Shown piece after piece: positions 48,201-56,507 of a stretch of 64,000 nt of DNA. The stretch spans positions 1-64,000 of the forward strand of contig CAVSLS010000044.1 in the NCBI GenBank assembly GCA_963728845.1. Direction: 5' to 3'. Under the pieces are notes generated by a model, which had not been told where the DNA came from, made no database searches, and saw nothing but the letters and a program-made list of their open reading frames with translations. The stretch is from Bog-473 sp963728845. Its GTDB lineage: Bacteria > Actinomycetota > Acidimicrobiia > Acidimicrobiales > RAAP-2. The translations under genes were made by a program, and so were the position numbers. Position 1 is the stretch's first letter. Each line of letters opens with the position of its first letter.

Positions 48201-50285
48201 GTGGCGATGAAGGCAAAGCGGATCTACACCCCCAGTCGGATCGTTGCCCTGGTGGTCATCGGGGTGTTGTTGCTCGGCCTGACGTACATGGGCTTCGCAT
48301 CCGGCGACGCCGCGGTCTCGGTCCCGCAGGGGGCGCACGCCGGCCAGCTGACCATGCACCCGTGCACCTATTCCACCGAGAAAGGCGGCTACCGCGCCGA
48401 CTGCGGAACGCTCGTCGTGCCCGAGAACCGGGCAGACCCCCGGTCGCGCCTGATCGCGCTGCCGGTGACCCGGATCCTGGCTCGGTCATCGCACCCGTTG
48501 GCGCCAATCTTCCATCTCAACGGCGGCCCTGGCATTACCAACATGACGTTTCTCCAAGCGAACCGCCTGGCCGCCCAGCACGATGTCGTCATGGTCGGCT
48601 ACCGCGGCGTCGACGGCTCTTCGGTGCTGAACTGTCCCGAGGTGACGGCGGCGCTCCAGAGCTCCGCAGATTACCTCGCCAAAGCGTCGCTGAGTGCGTA
48701 CTCCCAGGCCTTCGCCTCGTGCGCAAAGCGGCTTGAGCGAAGCGGCGTTGACCTCGCCGGCTACACGCTGGCGGAGCAGGCCGACGACATCGAGGCCGCT
48801 CGCGTCGCGCTCGGCTACCAGCGCATCGACCTGCTCAGCGAGAGCGCTGGGACCCGTCTCGGGATGATCTACCAGTGGCGGTACCCGAACAGTGTCGACC
48901 GCTCGGTGATGGTCGGGGTCAACCCGCCCGGGAACTTCATTTACAGCGGAGCCGAGATCGATCAGGGGATCGAGCGTTATTCGGCGCTGTGCGCGAAGCA
49001 GCCTGCTTGCCGCGCCCGCACCGGCAACCTCGCCGCGAGCGTGCAGCACACAGCGGCACACATGCCGAGCAGTTGGTTATCCCTGCCGATCAAGCCGGGC
49101 AACGTCTTGGTCGGGACGTTCCTCGGGCTGACCGAGGCGACCGGTTCGCCACTGACTGGGCCGATGACCCTCAACTCGTGGATCTCCGCCGCGCAGGGCG
49201 ACCCGAGCGGCCTGTGGTTCCTCTCGGCGATGGCCAATCTCGTCCTTCCCCAGTCGTTCACCTGGGGCGAGTTTGCAAGCATCGGGATGGCCGACGCGCA
49301 ACCCGTCGAGCGCTACTTCAGCTCCGGCGCGGACCGGGGCTCGATCATCGGCAATCCCCTCGGGGAGTTCTTGTGGGGGGCAGGAGGCCTTGTGCACGCC
49401 TGGCCAGCCAACCCGGGCGAGAACCAGTACACCAGCGTGCAGAACTCGAACGTCCCGACGCTGCTCATCGGCGGGACACTCGACTTCGAGACACCGGCCC
49501 AGAACGCCACGAAGGAGCTGTTGCCGCACCTTTCCAACGGGCATCAGGTCGTCTTGTCCGGACTCGGGCACGTGGACGACTTCGACGCCTACGAGCCGAG
49601 CGCCAGCACGCAGCTGCTGACCACGTTCTACGCCACCGGCCAGGTCGACACGTCCCGCTACACCCCGAACGAGGTCAGCTTCGCCACACCGGACACGCAG
49701 GCAGCGATTGCCAAGAAGATCCTTGCGACAATGATCGGCATCGCCTTGGTGGCAGTGATCTGGCTCGTGGTGTTGGCGATCCGGATCCGGCGCCGAGGCG
49801 GTACCGGCCGCAAGACGGGCGCATGGATCCGTTCAGCCGGTCCGATCGTGTTCGGACTCGGCGGATGGTGCCTCGGCGCACTGTTGGTACTGCGGTTCTG
49901 GCTCTGGCCGAGCGGGCCGCTCGACGACCAGCTGCTGGCAGTGGTCTCGATCGCGGTGCCGATCTGGCTCGGGGTCTACGCCGGCTGGGTCCGCACCGAC
50001 ACGCCGAAGGCGATGCGGGCCAAGGGCATCGGTGCCGCTGGTGTCGGTGCGGTCGTCGGAGCCGCACTCGGCTTCCACGTGACCAGCGGGGGCATCGCGT
50101 TGATCACGACGATCATCGGTGCGGCCGCCGTGTCGAACCTGAGCCTGCTCGTGCTCGACATCTGGACCGAGCGGGCCGTCTCCCGGGGAAGGGCCGCTCC
50201 GCCCCGGGGAAGCCGCCCGAGCTCGCCGAGCGGGCCTGCGGTGGATCTGTCGGAGACGGATCACCTGGAGCCGGCCCTGCACTGA
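48201..50285 (+). CDS. Alpha/beta hydrolase (tripeptidyl-peptidase-like) with C-terminal multi-helix membrane domain
   Basis: 694 residues, GTG 48201 or ATG 48207 (GAGG upstream). One N-terminal helix (IVALVVIGVLLLGLTYMGF) is followed by a secreted-type hydrolase of the SCO7095/TAP family. HLNGGPGITN is the oxyanion segment, IDLLSESAGTRLG carries the nucleophile Ser, LIGGTLDFETPA the Asp, and LSGLGHVDDF the His. Unusually, about five further transmembrane helices follow from residue 510 on (for example IGIALVAVIWLVVLAI and LLAVVSIAVPIWLGVYAGW). It is intact and the largest island gene. The substrate is unknown; proteases and esterases both occur in the family. Confidence 0.8.
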   Translation: MAMKAKRIYTPSRIVALVVIGVLLLGLTYMGFASGDAAVSVPQGAHAGQLTMHPCTYSTEKGGYRADCGTLVVPENRADPRSRLIALPVTRILARSSHPLAPIFHLNGGPGITNMTFLQANRLAAQHDVVMVGYRGVDGSSVLNCPEVTAALQSSADYLAKASLSAYSQAFASCAKRLERSGVDLAGYTLAEQADDIEAARVALGYQRIDLLSESAGTRLGMIYQWRYPNSVDRSVMVGVNPPGNFIYSGAEIDQGIERYSALCAKQPACRARTGNLAASVQHTAAHMPSSWLSLPIKPGNVLVGTFLGLTEATGSPLTGPMTLNSWISAAQGDPSGLWFLSAMANLVLPQSFTWGEFASIGMADAQPVERYFSSGADRGSIIGNPLGEFLWGAGGLVHAWPANPGENQYTSVQNSNVPTLLIGGTLDFETPAQNATKELLPHLSNGHQVVLSGLGHVDDFDAYEPSASTQLLTTFYATGQVDTSRYTPNEVSFATPDTQAAIAKKILATMIGIALVAVIWLVVLAIRIRRRGGTGRKTGAWIRSAGPIVFGLGGWCLGALLVLRFWLWPSGPLDDQLLAVVSIAVPIWLGVYAGWVRTDTPKAMRAKGIGAAGVGAVVGAALGFHVTSGGIALITTIIGAAAVSNLSLLVLDIWTERAVSRGRAAPPRGSRPSSPSGPAVDLSETDHLEPALH

Positions 50286-50297
50286 TCCGCCCGAACC

Positions 50298-50330
50298 GTG
50301 TCGGGGAATCCTTGGAGGATTCCCCGACAC
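50298..50330 (+). terminator. Strong hairpin after the hydrolase gene
   Basis: A perfect 14 bp stem (GTGTCGGGGAATCC at 50298-50311, complement at 50317-50330) with a five-base loop lies 12 bases after the hydrolase stop. There is no T-run, as is common for high-G+C Actinobacteria. Confidence 0.7.
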
Positions 50331-50364
50331 GCGCGTGCGTGATAGCGAGTGACGCACGAGCATA

Positions 50365-50378
50365 CAAACATGTGTTCG
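50365..50378. promoter_or_regulatory. SOS-box-like LexA site
   Basis: CAAAC-ATGT-GTTCG differs in one position from the actinobacterial CGAAC-N4-GTTCG consensus. It overlaps the GTG start of a Y-family polymerase fragment, the class of gene LexA normally controls. Confidence 0.5.
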
Positions 50379-50462
50379 TAGCGGGCAATGCCACCATTCT
50401 TCACGCCGATCTCGATGCGTGCTACGCGTCGGTCGAGCAGCGAGACGATCCGCTCGAGCGCT
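50372..50462 (+). pseudogene. DNA polymerase IV / Y-family polymerase, N-terminal fragment
   Basis: The frame reads VFVAGNATILHADLDACYAS and then VEQRDDP. The first part includes the invariant catalytic Asp and the LDxxxYASVE signature of DinB/ImuB polymerases. Homology stops near 50,462, and nothing downstream continues the palm or finger domains, so only about 30 residues remain. Confidence 0.75.
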
Positions 50463-50786
50463 CGCGAGGAGTGCAACCACGCCGGCGCGCCCCCACGACC
50501 GGCCCACATTTATGCCCTTAGCGCGGATGCTCCTCAGCGCGGCCTTACCCGTCGCGATTGCGGGCGTCTACGACTAAATCAAACGCGACGCCCGCGCCCT
50601 GCTCGAACGGATCGAGTAGAGCGGCCCCGAGGTTCCCCCCATCCGAGCGGAGCGACGCGTCCCAATAACGCGCCGAACACGCCGGTTTGCCTGTCCCAGT
50701 CGTGTCGTGTCGTGTCGTACGGGGGCGGTTTGTAACCGGGTGGGTCACCTGACCGTCACCGAGCTGTATGGCCCGAGGCACCTCGA
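50463..50786. other. Intergenic region with a (CGTGT)3 tandem repeat
   Basis: No gene is recognised. Positions 50,701-50,715 are three exact CGTGT units followed by CGTAC. The frame containing IKRDARALLERIE near 50,580 looks protein-like but is flanked by stops, possibly a scrap of a lost gene. Confidence 0.4.
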
Positions 50787-51179
50787 TCAACTGGGGGCTG
50801 TCACCTTGAAGCCGAGAGGGACTGCTATCGCCTGCATGCGCTCGTCATACGTGACGATTTCTCTGACGTCCGACCCGAGGCGACGAACCGTGGCGAGGTG
50901 GATCGCGTCGAGGGACCGTAGATCTGTAGGCGACAAAACGCCGGCCATGTTGAGGACCCAGTCGTTGACCCGGACGAGCTCAATGCTTCCCAGTACCGCT
51001 CTTCCTCGAGCCACGCCTTCGTCACCCTCAAGCAGAAGTGCTCGCAGGACTTCCGTCCGGGCAAGTGCACTCGACACCAAGGGTCGCCGCCTACGCAAGT
51101 ACCGGCGCAGCGCTGACGACTCGGGCTCGTCGACCGCCAGCTTCACGAGGGCTGAGGAGTCCAGATAGGTCGCCGGCAT
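50787..51179 (-). CDS. vapC: VapC-type PIN-domain ribonuclease toxin
   Basis: 130 residues. The four acidic active-site residues can be placed: YLDSSALVKL (Asp), ALARTEVLRALL (Glu), SLDAIHLATVRRLG (Asp) and IVTYDERM (Asp). PIN toxins cleave tRNA or rRNA. Its ATG shares its A with the TGA of the upstream antitoxin, so the pair is translationally coupled. Confidence 0.9.
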   Translation of the reverse strand: MPATYLDSSALVKLAVDEPESSALRRYLRRRRPLVSSALARTEVLRALLLEGDEGVARGRAVLGSIELVRVNDWVLNMAGVLSPTDLRSLDAIHLATVRRLGSDVREIVTYDERMQAIAVPLGFKVTAPS

Positions 51180-51451
51180 CAGCGCTCGTCGCGCCGGAGC
51201 CGCGCCAAGACCGCAGAGGGAAGCTCGGCGGCACGAGGCTCTAACGGCGGCGGCAAGTCCTCGAGGTCGCCGCTGGCCGGCTCGACGTCACCAGCGGCCC
51301 GGAGCGTCTCAAGTGGACTTCCTTCGGGCAAGGGAGACAGGAGGGCGACAGGCCGACCGCGGTCGGTGATCTCGATCGTCTCTCCGTTTTCGACGAGGCG
51401 AAGCAATTCGCTTGCCCGCTGCCGCAACTCTCGCACTCCGACCGAGGTCAT
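51179..51451 (-). CDS. vapB: Phd/YefM-type antitoxin (VapB)
   Basis: 90 residues. The N-terminal DNA-binding fold reads SVGVRELRQRASELLRLVE, followed by GETIEITDRGRPVALLSP, the Phd/YefM signature. The C-terminal tail is acidic and Pro-rich and should wrap the toxin. A 22 bp palindrome overlaps its start codon, which suggests autoregulation. Confidence 0.9.
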   Translation of the reverse strand: MTSVGVRELRQRASELLRLVENGETIEITDRGRPVALLSPLPEGSPLETLRAAGDVEPASGDLEDLPPPLEPRAAELPSAVLARLRRDER

Positions 51452-51470
51452 GTGTTACATGTAGCACATG
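51449..51470. promoter_or_regulatory. Palindromic operator on the vapB start
   Basis: CATGTGTTACATGTAGCACA and the following TG form a 22 bp inverted repeat with one mismatched base pair (7th/16th positions). It covers the vapB initiation codon, so bound VapB-VapC would block transcription of what is probably a leaderless or near-leaderless message. Confidence 0.65.
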
Positions 51471-51527
51471 ACCTTGGGTGGCGGCAACCCGATCACCCGT
51501 ATAACCGCGGACCGGGGATACACACAG

Positions 51528-52244
51528 TCACCGGTGTTCGCCCAGCGCGGGAACGGCGGCGATCCCGGCCATAGCCAGCCACGAGCGTGCTCGTCCTCGC
51601 TGGCGCTCCTCGCTGAAGCAGAAGAAGCGCTCCTTGTCCTCGGGCCAGCGCTCGATCACGTCTCGGAAGCGACGGAACGCCCCATGGCCACTGATCGCGA
51701 CCGAGAGGAGATCGGCACGGTCCGCGTCGTCGAGGCCGGCAATGAAGTCCTCCATGTCCCGGTAGCCGTCCCTCGAGCCCTCGGAGCCGACGTAGAGCCA
51801 GCGATCAGGATCGTCGGCCTGTGGCAGGTCCTCGCCCCTCTCTTCGGCATAGTCGATCGCCGATCCCGTCCAGACCTCACCGGTCACCAGGTCGATTCGT
51901 CCATCGCCAGAGCGCCCATCTCCTTCAAGGATGAAGGCGAGCTCGTCCAATTCGACGGGAACGCGTCGTAGATTCACCTCCGGTGCCTCTCCGAGGGCGG
52001 CCACCAGCAGGGCCGCCAGGTCGTGGTCGCCTTCCCAATCACGGTCTTGCAACGAGGATGTACAGCGACGAGCGAGATCGTTGGCTCCCGGTACGTCTTG
52101 GGCGAGGGCGACGAGAAGGCCTTCTCCAGCGAGCTGCGCGACGTTGCGGAGGTCTAGGAGATCGAGGGCGCTCACTACAGCGGGCCCATCGCGACGAGCG
52201 ATCGCGCTGCGCAGCTCGGCGAGCGGACGTCGCTCCTTACTCAC
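51528..52244 (-). CDS. UPF0158 family protein
   Basis: 238 residues, intact. VELDELAFILE, RIDLVTGEVWTGSAIDYAEE, DDPDRWLYVGSEGSRDGYRD and MEDFIAGLDD are the recognisable UPF0158 features. The C-terminal FRRFRDVIERWPEDKERFFCF fits the same family. Its biochemical role is unknown. It lies last in the island, separate from VapBC. Confidence 0.75.
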   Translation of the reverse strand: MSKERRPLAELRSAIARRDGPAVVSALDLLDLRNVAQLAGEGLLVALAQDVPGANDLARRCTSSLQDRDWEGDHDLAALLVAALGEAPEVNLRRVPVELDELAFILEGDGRSGDGRIDLVTGEVWTGSAIDYAEERGEDLPQADDPDRWLYVGSEGSRDGYRDMEDFIAGLDDADRADLLSVAISGHGAFRRFRDVIERWPEDKERFFCFSEERQRGRARSWLAMAGIAAVPALGEHR

Positions 52245-52768
52245 GCAAGACGATGCTAGGTCGCGGCCCGGCGGACGGTGATCACCGGCGACGCTGACCC
52301 GAAAGGAGGCCCCGTCCTTCCGAGCCCGGCCGACTCACCGCCTCGGCGCTCACGGTTCGGTGATGGGCAAGAGGCAACCAAGCCGGGCGCTGCAGCGCCC
52401 GGCCCGTTCCATTGTGGGACCTCAGACGGAGTCACGACGCGGCCGTCAAGGGTTCGCTTCGCCAGCCTTCGGCAGCCCTTGAATGCCGCTTCTCTCGGGG
52501 CAGGCGTGATCGGATCGCCGCCTCGACAGAACCGACTGGAGCCACTGACGACTCAGGCTTTGGCGGGCCCTACGCACCCCCCAAAAATGTGACAAATAGT
52601 CAATTTCGACCCGCGCGAATTGGCGCGGGAATGGCGCGGAACGGCGCAAAACAGGGGTATTCGGCGGTAGTGCGCGGTCATTTACGGATTGCTGGTTTGT
52701 CATTTCTGACCTGCGACAACGCAAATTACAGACGCGTGAATTGGCTTCACGAAATATGCTCGGGCTTC
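52245..52768. other. Right-end intergenic region of the island
   Basis: No gene recognised. At 52,621-52,642 lies the second copy of the tandem TGGCGCGG 22-mer seen near the left end, 127 bases before the right attachment sequence. AT-richer DNA between 52,660 and 52,740 may contain further protein-binding sites. Confidence 0.5.
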
Positions 52769-52830
52769 GTTCGGGACGCAGAGGCCCCCGGTTCAAATCC
52801 GGGCAGCCCAACTCCAAAGTCCCTGGTCAG
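52769..52830 (+). repeat. attR-like sequence (partial copy of tRNA-Pro 3' end)
   Basis: Begins GTTCGGGACGCAGAGG and continues through GGTTCAAATCCGGGCAGCCC to CCCTGGTCAG. It lacks the D arm and 5' acceptor strand, so it is not a tRNA gene. Differences from the left copy include a C for T after GAGG, A for G at the tRNA end and a one-base gap. Confidence 0.85.
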
Positions 52831-53142
52831 GGCGGTGGCGGCGGCAGGCCCTCAAAGCTCCTCGAGCAATCGGCGCGGAACCATGTGCTGGTGCCCCGGG
52901 GCGGCCAGGACCATCGACCTCGCTCTCGGAGAACGATCCGGGAGGCACCGCCACGACGGCCAGCGGCTCGACCGGCGTACGGCACACCGCCGGCCCAGAA
53001 CGTCACCGTTCGAAGGGTTGGCCTCACGGCGCAGATCTGTTGGTGTCGGAGGGGCGGCTCGTACGATTCGTACACCGGCGGCAAGGCTCAAGAGGCTGAT
53101 GCGGGTCAGGGCCACCCACGACGACCGACATACACTCGGCCT

Positions 53143-53964
53143 GTGACACCCGCGACACCCGTCGTGAGCTTGTTTCCTCAACGACAACCGTCAGCCCCAA
53201 CTCCGTTCGATTCGTGGGTACACAGGCAGAAGTTGCGCCGCGCTGCATTCCATATCTCGCAAATCCAGACAGCATGTGAAACCTGGGCGACCAGAGATGG
53301 GTTCCGAGTCTTCGGTGAGCCCGATGGCAAAGGCGGCGAACTCGTTCAAATAGAGATGCTGAAGGCACTCCCCGATGACCTTTCGGTGGTCATCGGGGAC
53401 GCGCTGCAATGTTTGCGGATCTCCCTCGACAACATCGCTTTCGGCTTGGCCCTCGCGAACAACCGAACCTTGACCTCGAAGCAGGAAGAGGAAATCTCGT
53501 TCCCGATCCATGACCGCCGAGTCACGGAGCGGACAAAAGTCATGCAGCTGATGTCCAAAAGTGTCAAAGATGACATCTCCTCTCTGGCTCCAGACCCGAC
53601 ACGGCTGGTTCTCGACCAAGATCCGCTCTGGTTGCTCAACAAAACGGCGAATCAGGACAAGCACGGGGGCATATTCGTCGCGGCCAGCGCCGCGACGACC
53701 GCCGGGGTTGTTCTCGGGGGAGCCATGTGGAGCGGGGACTTGTTGACCGAACACAAGCGCATGGAGGTCGGAGCAGTGCCGGTGTCGGTGGGCAAACTCA
53801 TACGCAAAAACCCCGTACGAACCGAGCTGAGCTATCGCGTACAAATACAGTTCGATGGCCCCGTCGAAGTGCAGGGTCGAGGGATAATCGGCACACTCTG
53901 GTGGTTCCATGATCACATCCGGGACGTCGTCTTCAAGGCTCTAGAACGGCACTTGAATCCCTGA
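53143..53964 (+). CDS. Uncharacterised protein with a conserved DKH motif
   Basis: 273 residues from GTG 53143. Not assigned to a named family. The order VVIGDALQCLRISLDNIAFG, EEISFPI, DPLWLLNKTANQDKHGGIF follows a widespread hypothetical-protein pattern. In that pattern a GDxLHNLRxALDH helix is followed by a FPI segment and a LNxxxNxDKHR motif. The pattern is HEPN-like in appearance, with conserved Asn, Asp, Lys and His, but I cannot confirm a nuclease. It lies just outside the island's right end and could be older cargo. The preceding 312 bases hold no gene. Confidence 0.55.
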   Translation: MTPATPVVSLFPQRQPSAPTPFDSWVHRQKLRRAAFHISQIQTACETWATRDGFRVFGEPDGKGGELVQIEMLKALPDDLSVVIGDALQCLRISLDNIAFGLALANNRTLTSKQEEEISFPIHDRRVTERTKVMQLMSKSVKDDISSLAPDPTRLVLDQDPLWLLNKTANQDKHGGIFVAASAATTAGVVLGGAMWSGDLLTEHKRMEVGAVPVSVGKLIRKNPVRTELSYRVQIQFDGPVEVQGRGIIGTLWWFHDHIRDVVFKALERHLNP

Positions 53965-53999
53965 GGAGAGGATCGGCGATTGGCTGAGGGCCCGTTCGA

Positions 54000-54149
54000 T
54001 CAAAGATCGATAGGTTTCATCAGCGAGTAGTAGGTGACCACCAAACCTAAGTCGTCACGCTCGCCCTGGGTGACAATCTGAGGGATTCCATCCCATCGAC
54101 GGAGTACCTTGTTGCCCTCGACCAAGAGCCCAGCAACGACATGATGCAC
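54000..54149 (-). CDS. Possible small protein (49 residues) or gene fragment
   Basis: From GTG 54149 the frame reads through VVAGLLVEGNKVLRRWDGI and TYYSLMKPIDL to TGA. The composition is protein-like and unlike the Arg-rich shadow frames. There is no clear ribosome-binding site, and it may be the 3' end of a lost gene. Confidence 0.3.
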   Translation of the reverse strand: MHHVVAGLLVEGNKVLRRWDGIPQIVTQGERDDLGLVVTYYSLMKPIDL

Positions 54150-54190
54150 TCCAGGGTCTGAAGGACAGGTTCTGCCGCCGCTCTGGTGGC

Positions 54191-55741
54191 TCAGCCGTCC
54201 CTCGTCACCAAGTCGTGGTCTTCCTGCCGCCGGGGATGCCGTGCGTGCTGGCGGCGCGCCACGCGCTTCGTCTCATACATGGCCTCGTCCGCCAGCTGCC
54301 TCACCCGGTCGATGTCGCCGTTCTTCGCGCAGCACGCGTATCCGATGCTGACTGTGGCGCCCACTCCTTGCACCCTGACGCGGGACACAGCGTCGTGGAT
54401 CCGGTGTGCCACCCGGCGCGCGTCCGACTCGTCGGCGTCCGTCACCACAGCGACGAACTCGTCACCCCCCGTCCGCGCCAGCAGGTCGCCCCCGCGCAGG
54501 ACGCTGGACGCGGTTCGCGCCACGGAGACGAGGATTTTGTCGCCGACTTCATGCCCGTGCTCGTCGTTGATGCCCTTGAGCCCGTCGATGTCCAGGACGA
54601 GGACGCTCATGGCGCGGTGGCGCCGGTCACCCTCGAGGTAGAGCGCGAGACCTCGGCGATTGGACAGGCCCGTGAGCGGATCGGTGTTGGCCTGCATCTC
54701 GAGCTCCTGGTGGGCGATCGCGTTGCCGAGCGCGAGCTCGATGACGTTGCCCAGGGCGCGGCACCGCGAGACGACCAGCTCGTCGAACGGCGTGTCACGG
54801 TTCTCGATCCTGATGATCCCGTGCAGCTGTCCGTTCACCGTGATCGGTATGAAAGCGATGTACGTGACGGCGACCTCGTCAGTGATGGCGCGTAGCGTCG
54901 GTCCCATCGTCGTACGGTGCAGCTCAACTACTCGTGGCGTGCCCGTCTCCCAGACCTCGCGCACATACCGGTCGTCTCTCAGCAGGTAGCTGGTGGGGAG
55001 CGATCCGTGATCGTCGAACACCACCTCCTGTATGACGACGCCGTCGTTCACCCGCACATACCAGGCGCCGCTCACTCCGGTGCCGACCACATCGGCCATC
55101 ACCTTCGTGCCCTCCGTGATCACCACCTTCGGATCGCGCAGAGACGTCAGGGACTGGGTTGCGTCGTTCATGAGACGACCCAGGCGCGCGAGGTCCGTCG
55201 AGTCCCGTAGCTTGCTCTCGAGGCTGACGCGTAGGTGGTGGATGGTGACCGCCACCACCGCGGAGACGGCAGTCCACAGGAAGAGGCGACGGAGGTCGGT
55301 CGCGTCGCTGCTCTGCACAGCCACGCCGGCAACCGTCAGGCCGACCATGGCGGCCACGATGACGATCAGCGCATAGCAACGCGGGTAGTAGAGGGCCATG
55401 CCGAGGACGGGCAACAGGACGAGCGCGGAGAGACCTCCCGCCGTGCTCTGCACGCTCGGATTGGTGCCGCCCGAGATCAGCAAGAGCGTGACCGACACGA
55501 GATAGGCCAGAGTGGGAATGAGGATGGCCCAGCGGGGAAAGCGCTCCCACGGGAGGAACAACGAGAGGGCACACGTGACGAACACGACCAGGCTCGCCCA
55601 GTAGAACACCGGCTTGCTTGGCCCAGGCGGCAGGGCCACGCTGGCTTGGGCGACAGCGGCGAGGGTGAGGAAGATGAACGCCCGCACGATGAACCGACGC
55701 CGGTGCCGCTCGGCCCGCGCCGGATCCTCGTGCTCTTCCAT
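54191..55741 (-). CDS. Membrane-bound diguanylate cyclase (TM-GAF-GGDEF)
   Basis: 516 residues, intact. Five or six transmembrane helices occupy residues 17-180, a GAF-like domain about residues 190-350, and a GGDEF domain follows (LTGLSNRRGLALYL, VLVLDIDGLKGINDEHGHEVGD). The active site ARTGGDEFVAV is complete at about residue 425. A product-inhibition I-site RGGD lies five residues before it. It should synthesise c-di-GMP in response to a signal bound by the GAF or membrane domain. No EAL domain is present or nearby. Confidence 0.9.
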   Translation of the reverse strand: MEEHEDPARAERHRRRFIVRAFIFLTLAAVAQASVALPPGPSKPVFYWASLVVFVTCALSLFLPWERFPRWAILIPTLAYLVSVTLLLISGGTNPSVQSTAGGLSALVLLPVLGMALYYPRCYALIVIVAAMVGLTVAGVAVQSSDATDLRRLFLWTAVSAVVAVTIHHLRVSLESKLRDSTDLARLGRLMNDATQSLTSLRDPKVVITEGTKVMADVVGTGVSGAWYVRVNDGVVIQEVVFDDHGSLPTSYLLRDDRYVREVWETGTPRVVELHRTTMGPTLRAITDEVAVTYIAFIPITVNGQLHGIIRIENRDTPFDELVVSRCRALGNVIELALGNAIAHQELEMQANTDPLTGLSNRRGLALYLEGDRRHRAMSVLVLDIDGLKGINDEHGHEVGDKILVSVARTASSVLRGGDLLARTGGDEFVAVVTDADESDARRVAHRIHDAVSRVRVQGVGATVSIGYACCAKNGDIDRVRQLADEAMYETKRVARRQHARHPRRQEDHDLVTRDG

Positions 55742-55867
55742 TGCGTCCCCCGAAGGCGCTCGACCCAGTACCCTGCTTCTTTCCTTCGGTCCGCCACCCG
55801 CCTCCCCTTATAGAGCCGAAAGTACTAATTCGAGACCGTAGTACGCACTCGGCCGCTGCAGAGGAGC

Positions 55868-55903
55868 CTCGCAGGTCGAGCAAATGGCCGCTCAACCTGC
55901 GAG
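55868..55903 (-). terminator. Terminator hairpin of the NUDIX gene
   Basis: CTCGCAGGTCGAGC pairs with GCTCAACCTGCGAG (14 bp stem, one mismatch, 8-base loop). It lies just past the NUDIX stop on the minus strand. Confidence 0.55.
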
Positions 55904-55924
55904 AACGTTCGATCGTTCCCAGCG

Positions 55925-56440
55925 TCAGTCCGCCGGGGGCGTGGTCGCCGCCCCCTCCGGCGGGAGGCCTCCCACGGCACCGATGGCCTCGAGCAGGCGG
56001 TCCAGGAACGGGGCCTGGCCCTTCAAGAGCCTGATCCGAGCGGCGCCGACCTGGACCCACTCGATGCGATCCACTTCGGGGTACTCACGCACCTTCCCGG
56101 AACCGCGCGGCCATTCGAGCTCGAACGTGTTGCTCCGGGCGTTGGAGGTATCGAGGTCGGCCTCCAGCGCCCACACCGTGACGCGCTTCCCATTGGGCTG
56201 GCGAAGCTCACCGAGGGATACGGCGTCGTGGTGCGGCACCCCGAGGCCGGTCTCCTCCTCGAATTCCCGGAAGGCCGCGGCGAGCGGATCCTCGTTCTCG
56301 TCGTACTCCCCCTTGGGAATGGACCATGAGCCGTCGCCCTTCCTCGCCCAGAACGGCCCGCCGGGGTGCGCGATCAGGACCTCGGCGACTCCGTCGTCGG
56401 TGAGCCGGTACAGCAACAGCCCCGCACTTCGCGCAACCAT
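55925..56440 (-). CDS. NUDIX hydrolase, small MutT/DR1025-like type
   Basis: 171 residues from ATG 56440; an upstream ATG at 56455 adds five residues. RSAGLLLYR opens the fold. The NUDIX box GEYDENEDPLAAAFREFEEE with TGL following is complete. WSIPKGEY, WPRGSGKVREYPEVDRIEWV and the C-terminal RLLKGQAPFLDRLL match the family of YjaD-independent small NUDIX hydrolases found beside many operons. Substrate is not predictable; a house-cleaning role is usual. Confidence 0.85.
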   Translation of the reverse strand: MVARSAGLLLYRLTDDGVAEVLIAHPGGPFWARKGDGSWSIPKGEYDENEDPLAAAFREFEEETGLGVPHHDAVSLGELRQPNGKRVTVWALEADLDTSNARSNTFELEWPRGSGKVREYPEVDRIEWVQVGAARIRLLKGQAPFLDRLLEAIGAVGGLPPEGAATTPPAD

Positions 56441-56507
56441 GTGAAGGCCAATCATCCTACCGGCGCCTCGCGAACGCGGGCAGAGCCCGTCGCGTCGGGA
56501 GGTGACC

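Larger units (their letters stand above)
45030..52830. mobile_element. tRNA-Pro-inserted genomic island (integrase family, 7.7-7.8 kb)
   Basis: The island is bounded by the 3' part of tRNA-Pro on the left and an imperfect 62 bp copy of the same sequence on the right. The integrase remnant lies next to the tRNA and faces it, as in many tRNA-integrated elements. Cargo comprises an orphan YoeB-like remnant, a secreted Ig-like protein, a membrane-anchored alpha/beta hydrolase, a polymerase fragment, VapBC and UPF0158. No conjugation or replication gene is visible, so it is not self-transferable as seen. Confidence 0.75.

Noticed and set aside
52769..52830. A second tRNA-Pro gene
   Set aside because: Only the 3' part is present; the D arm and the 5' acceptor strand are missing, so it is an attachment-site copy.
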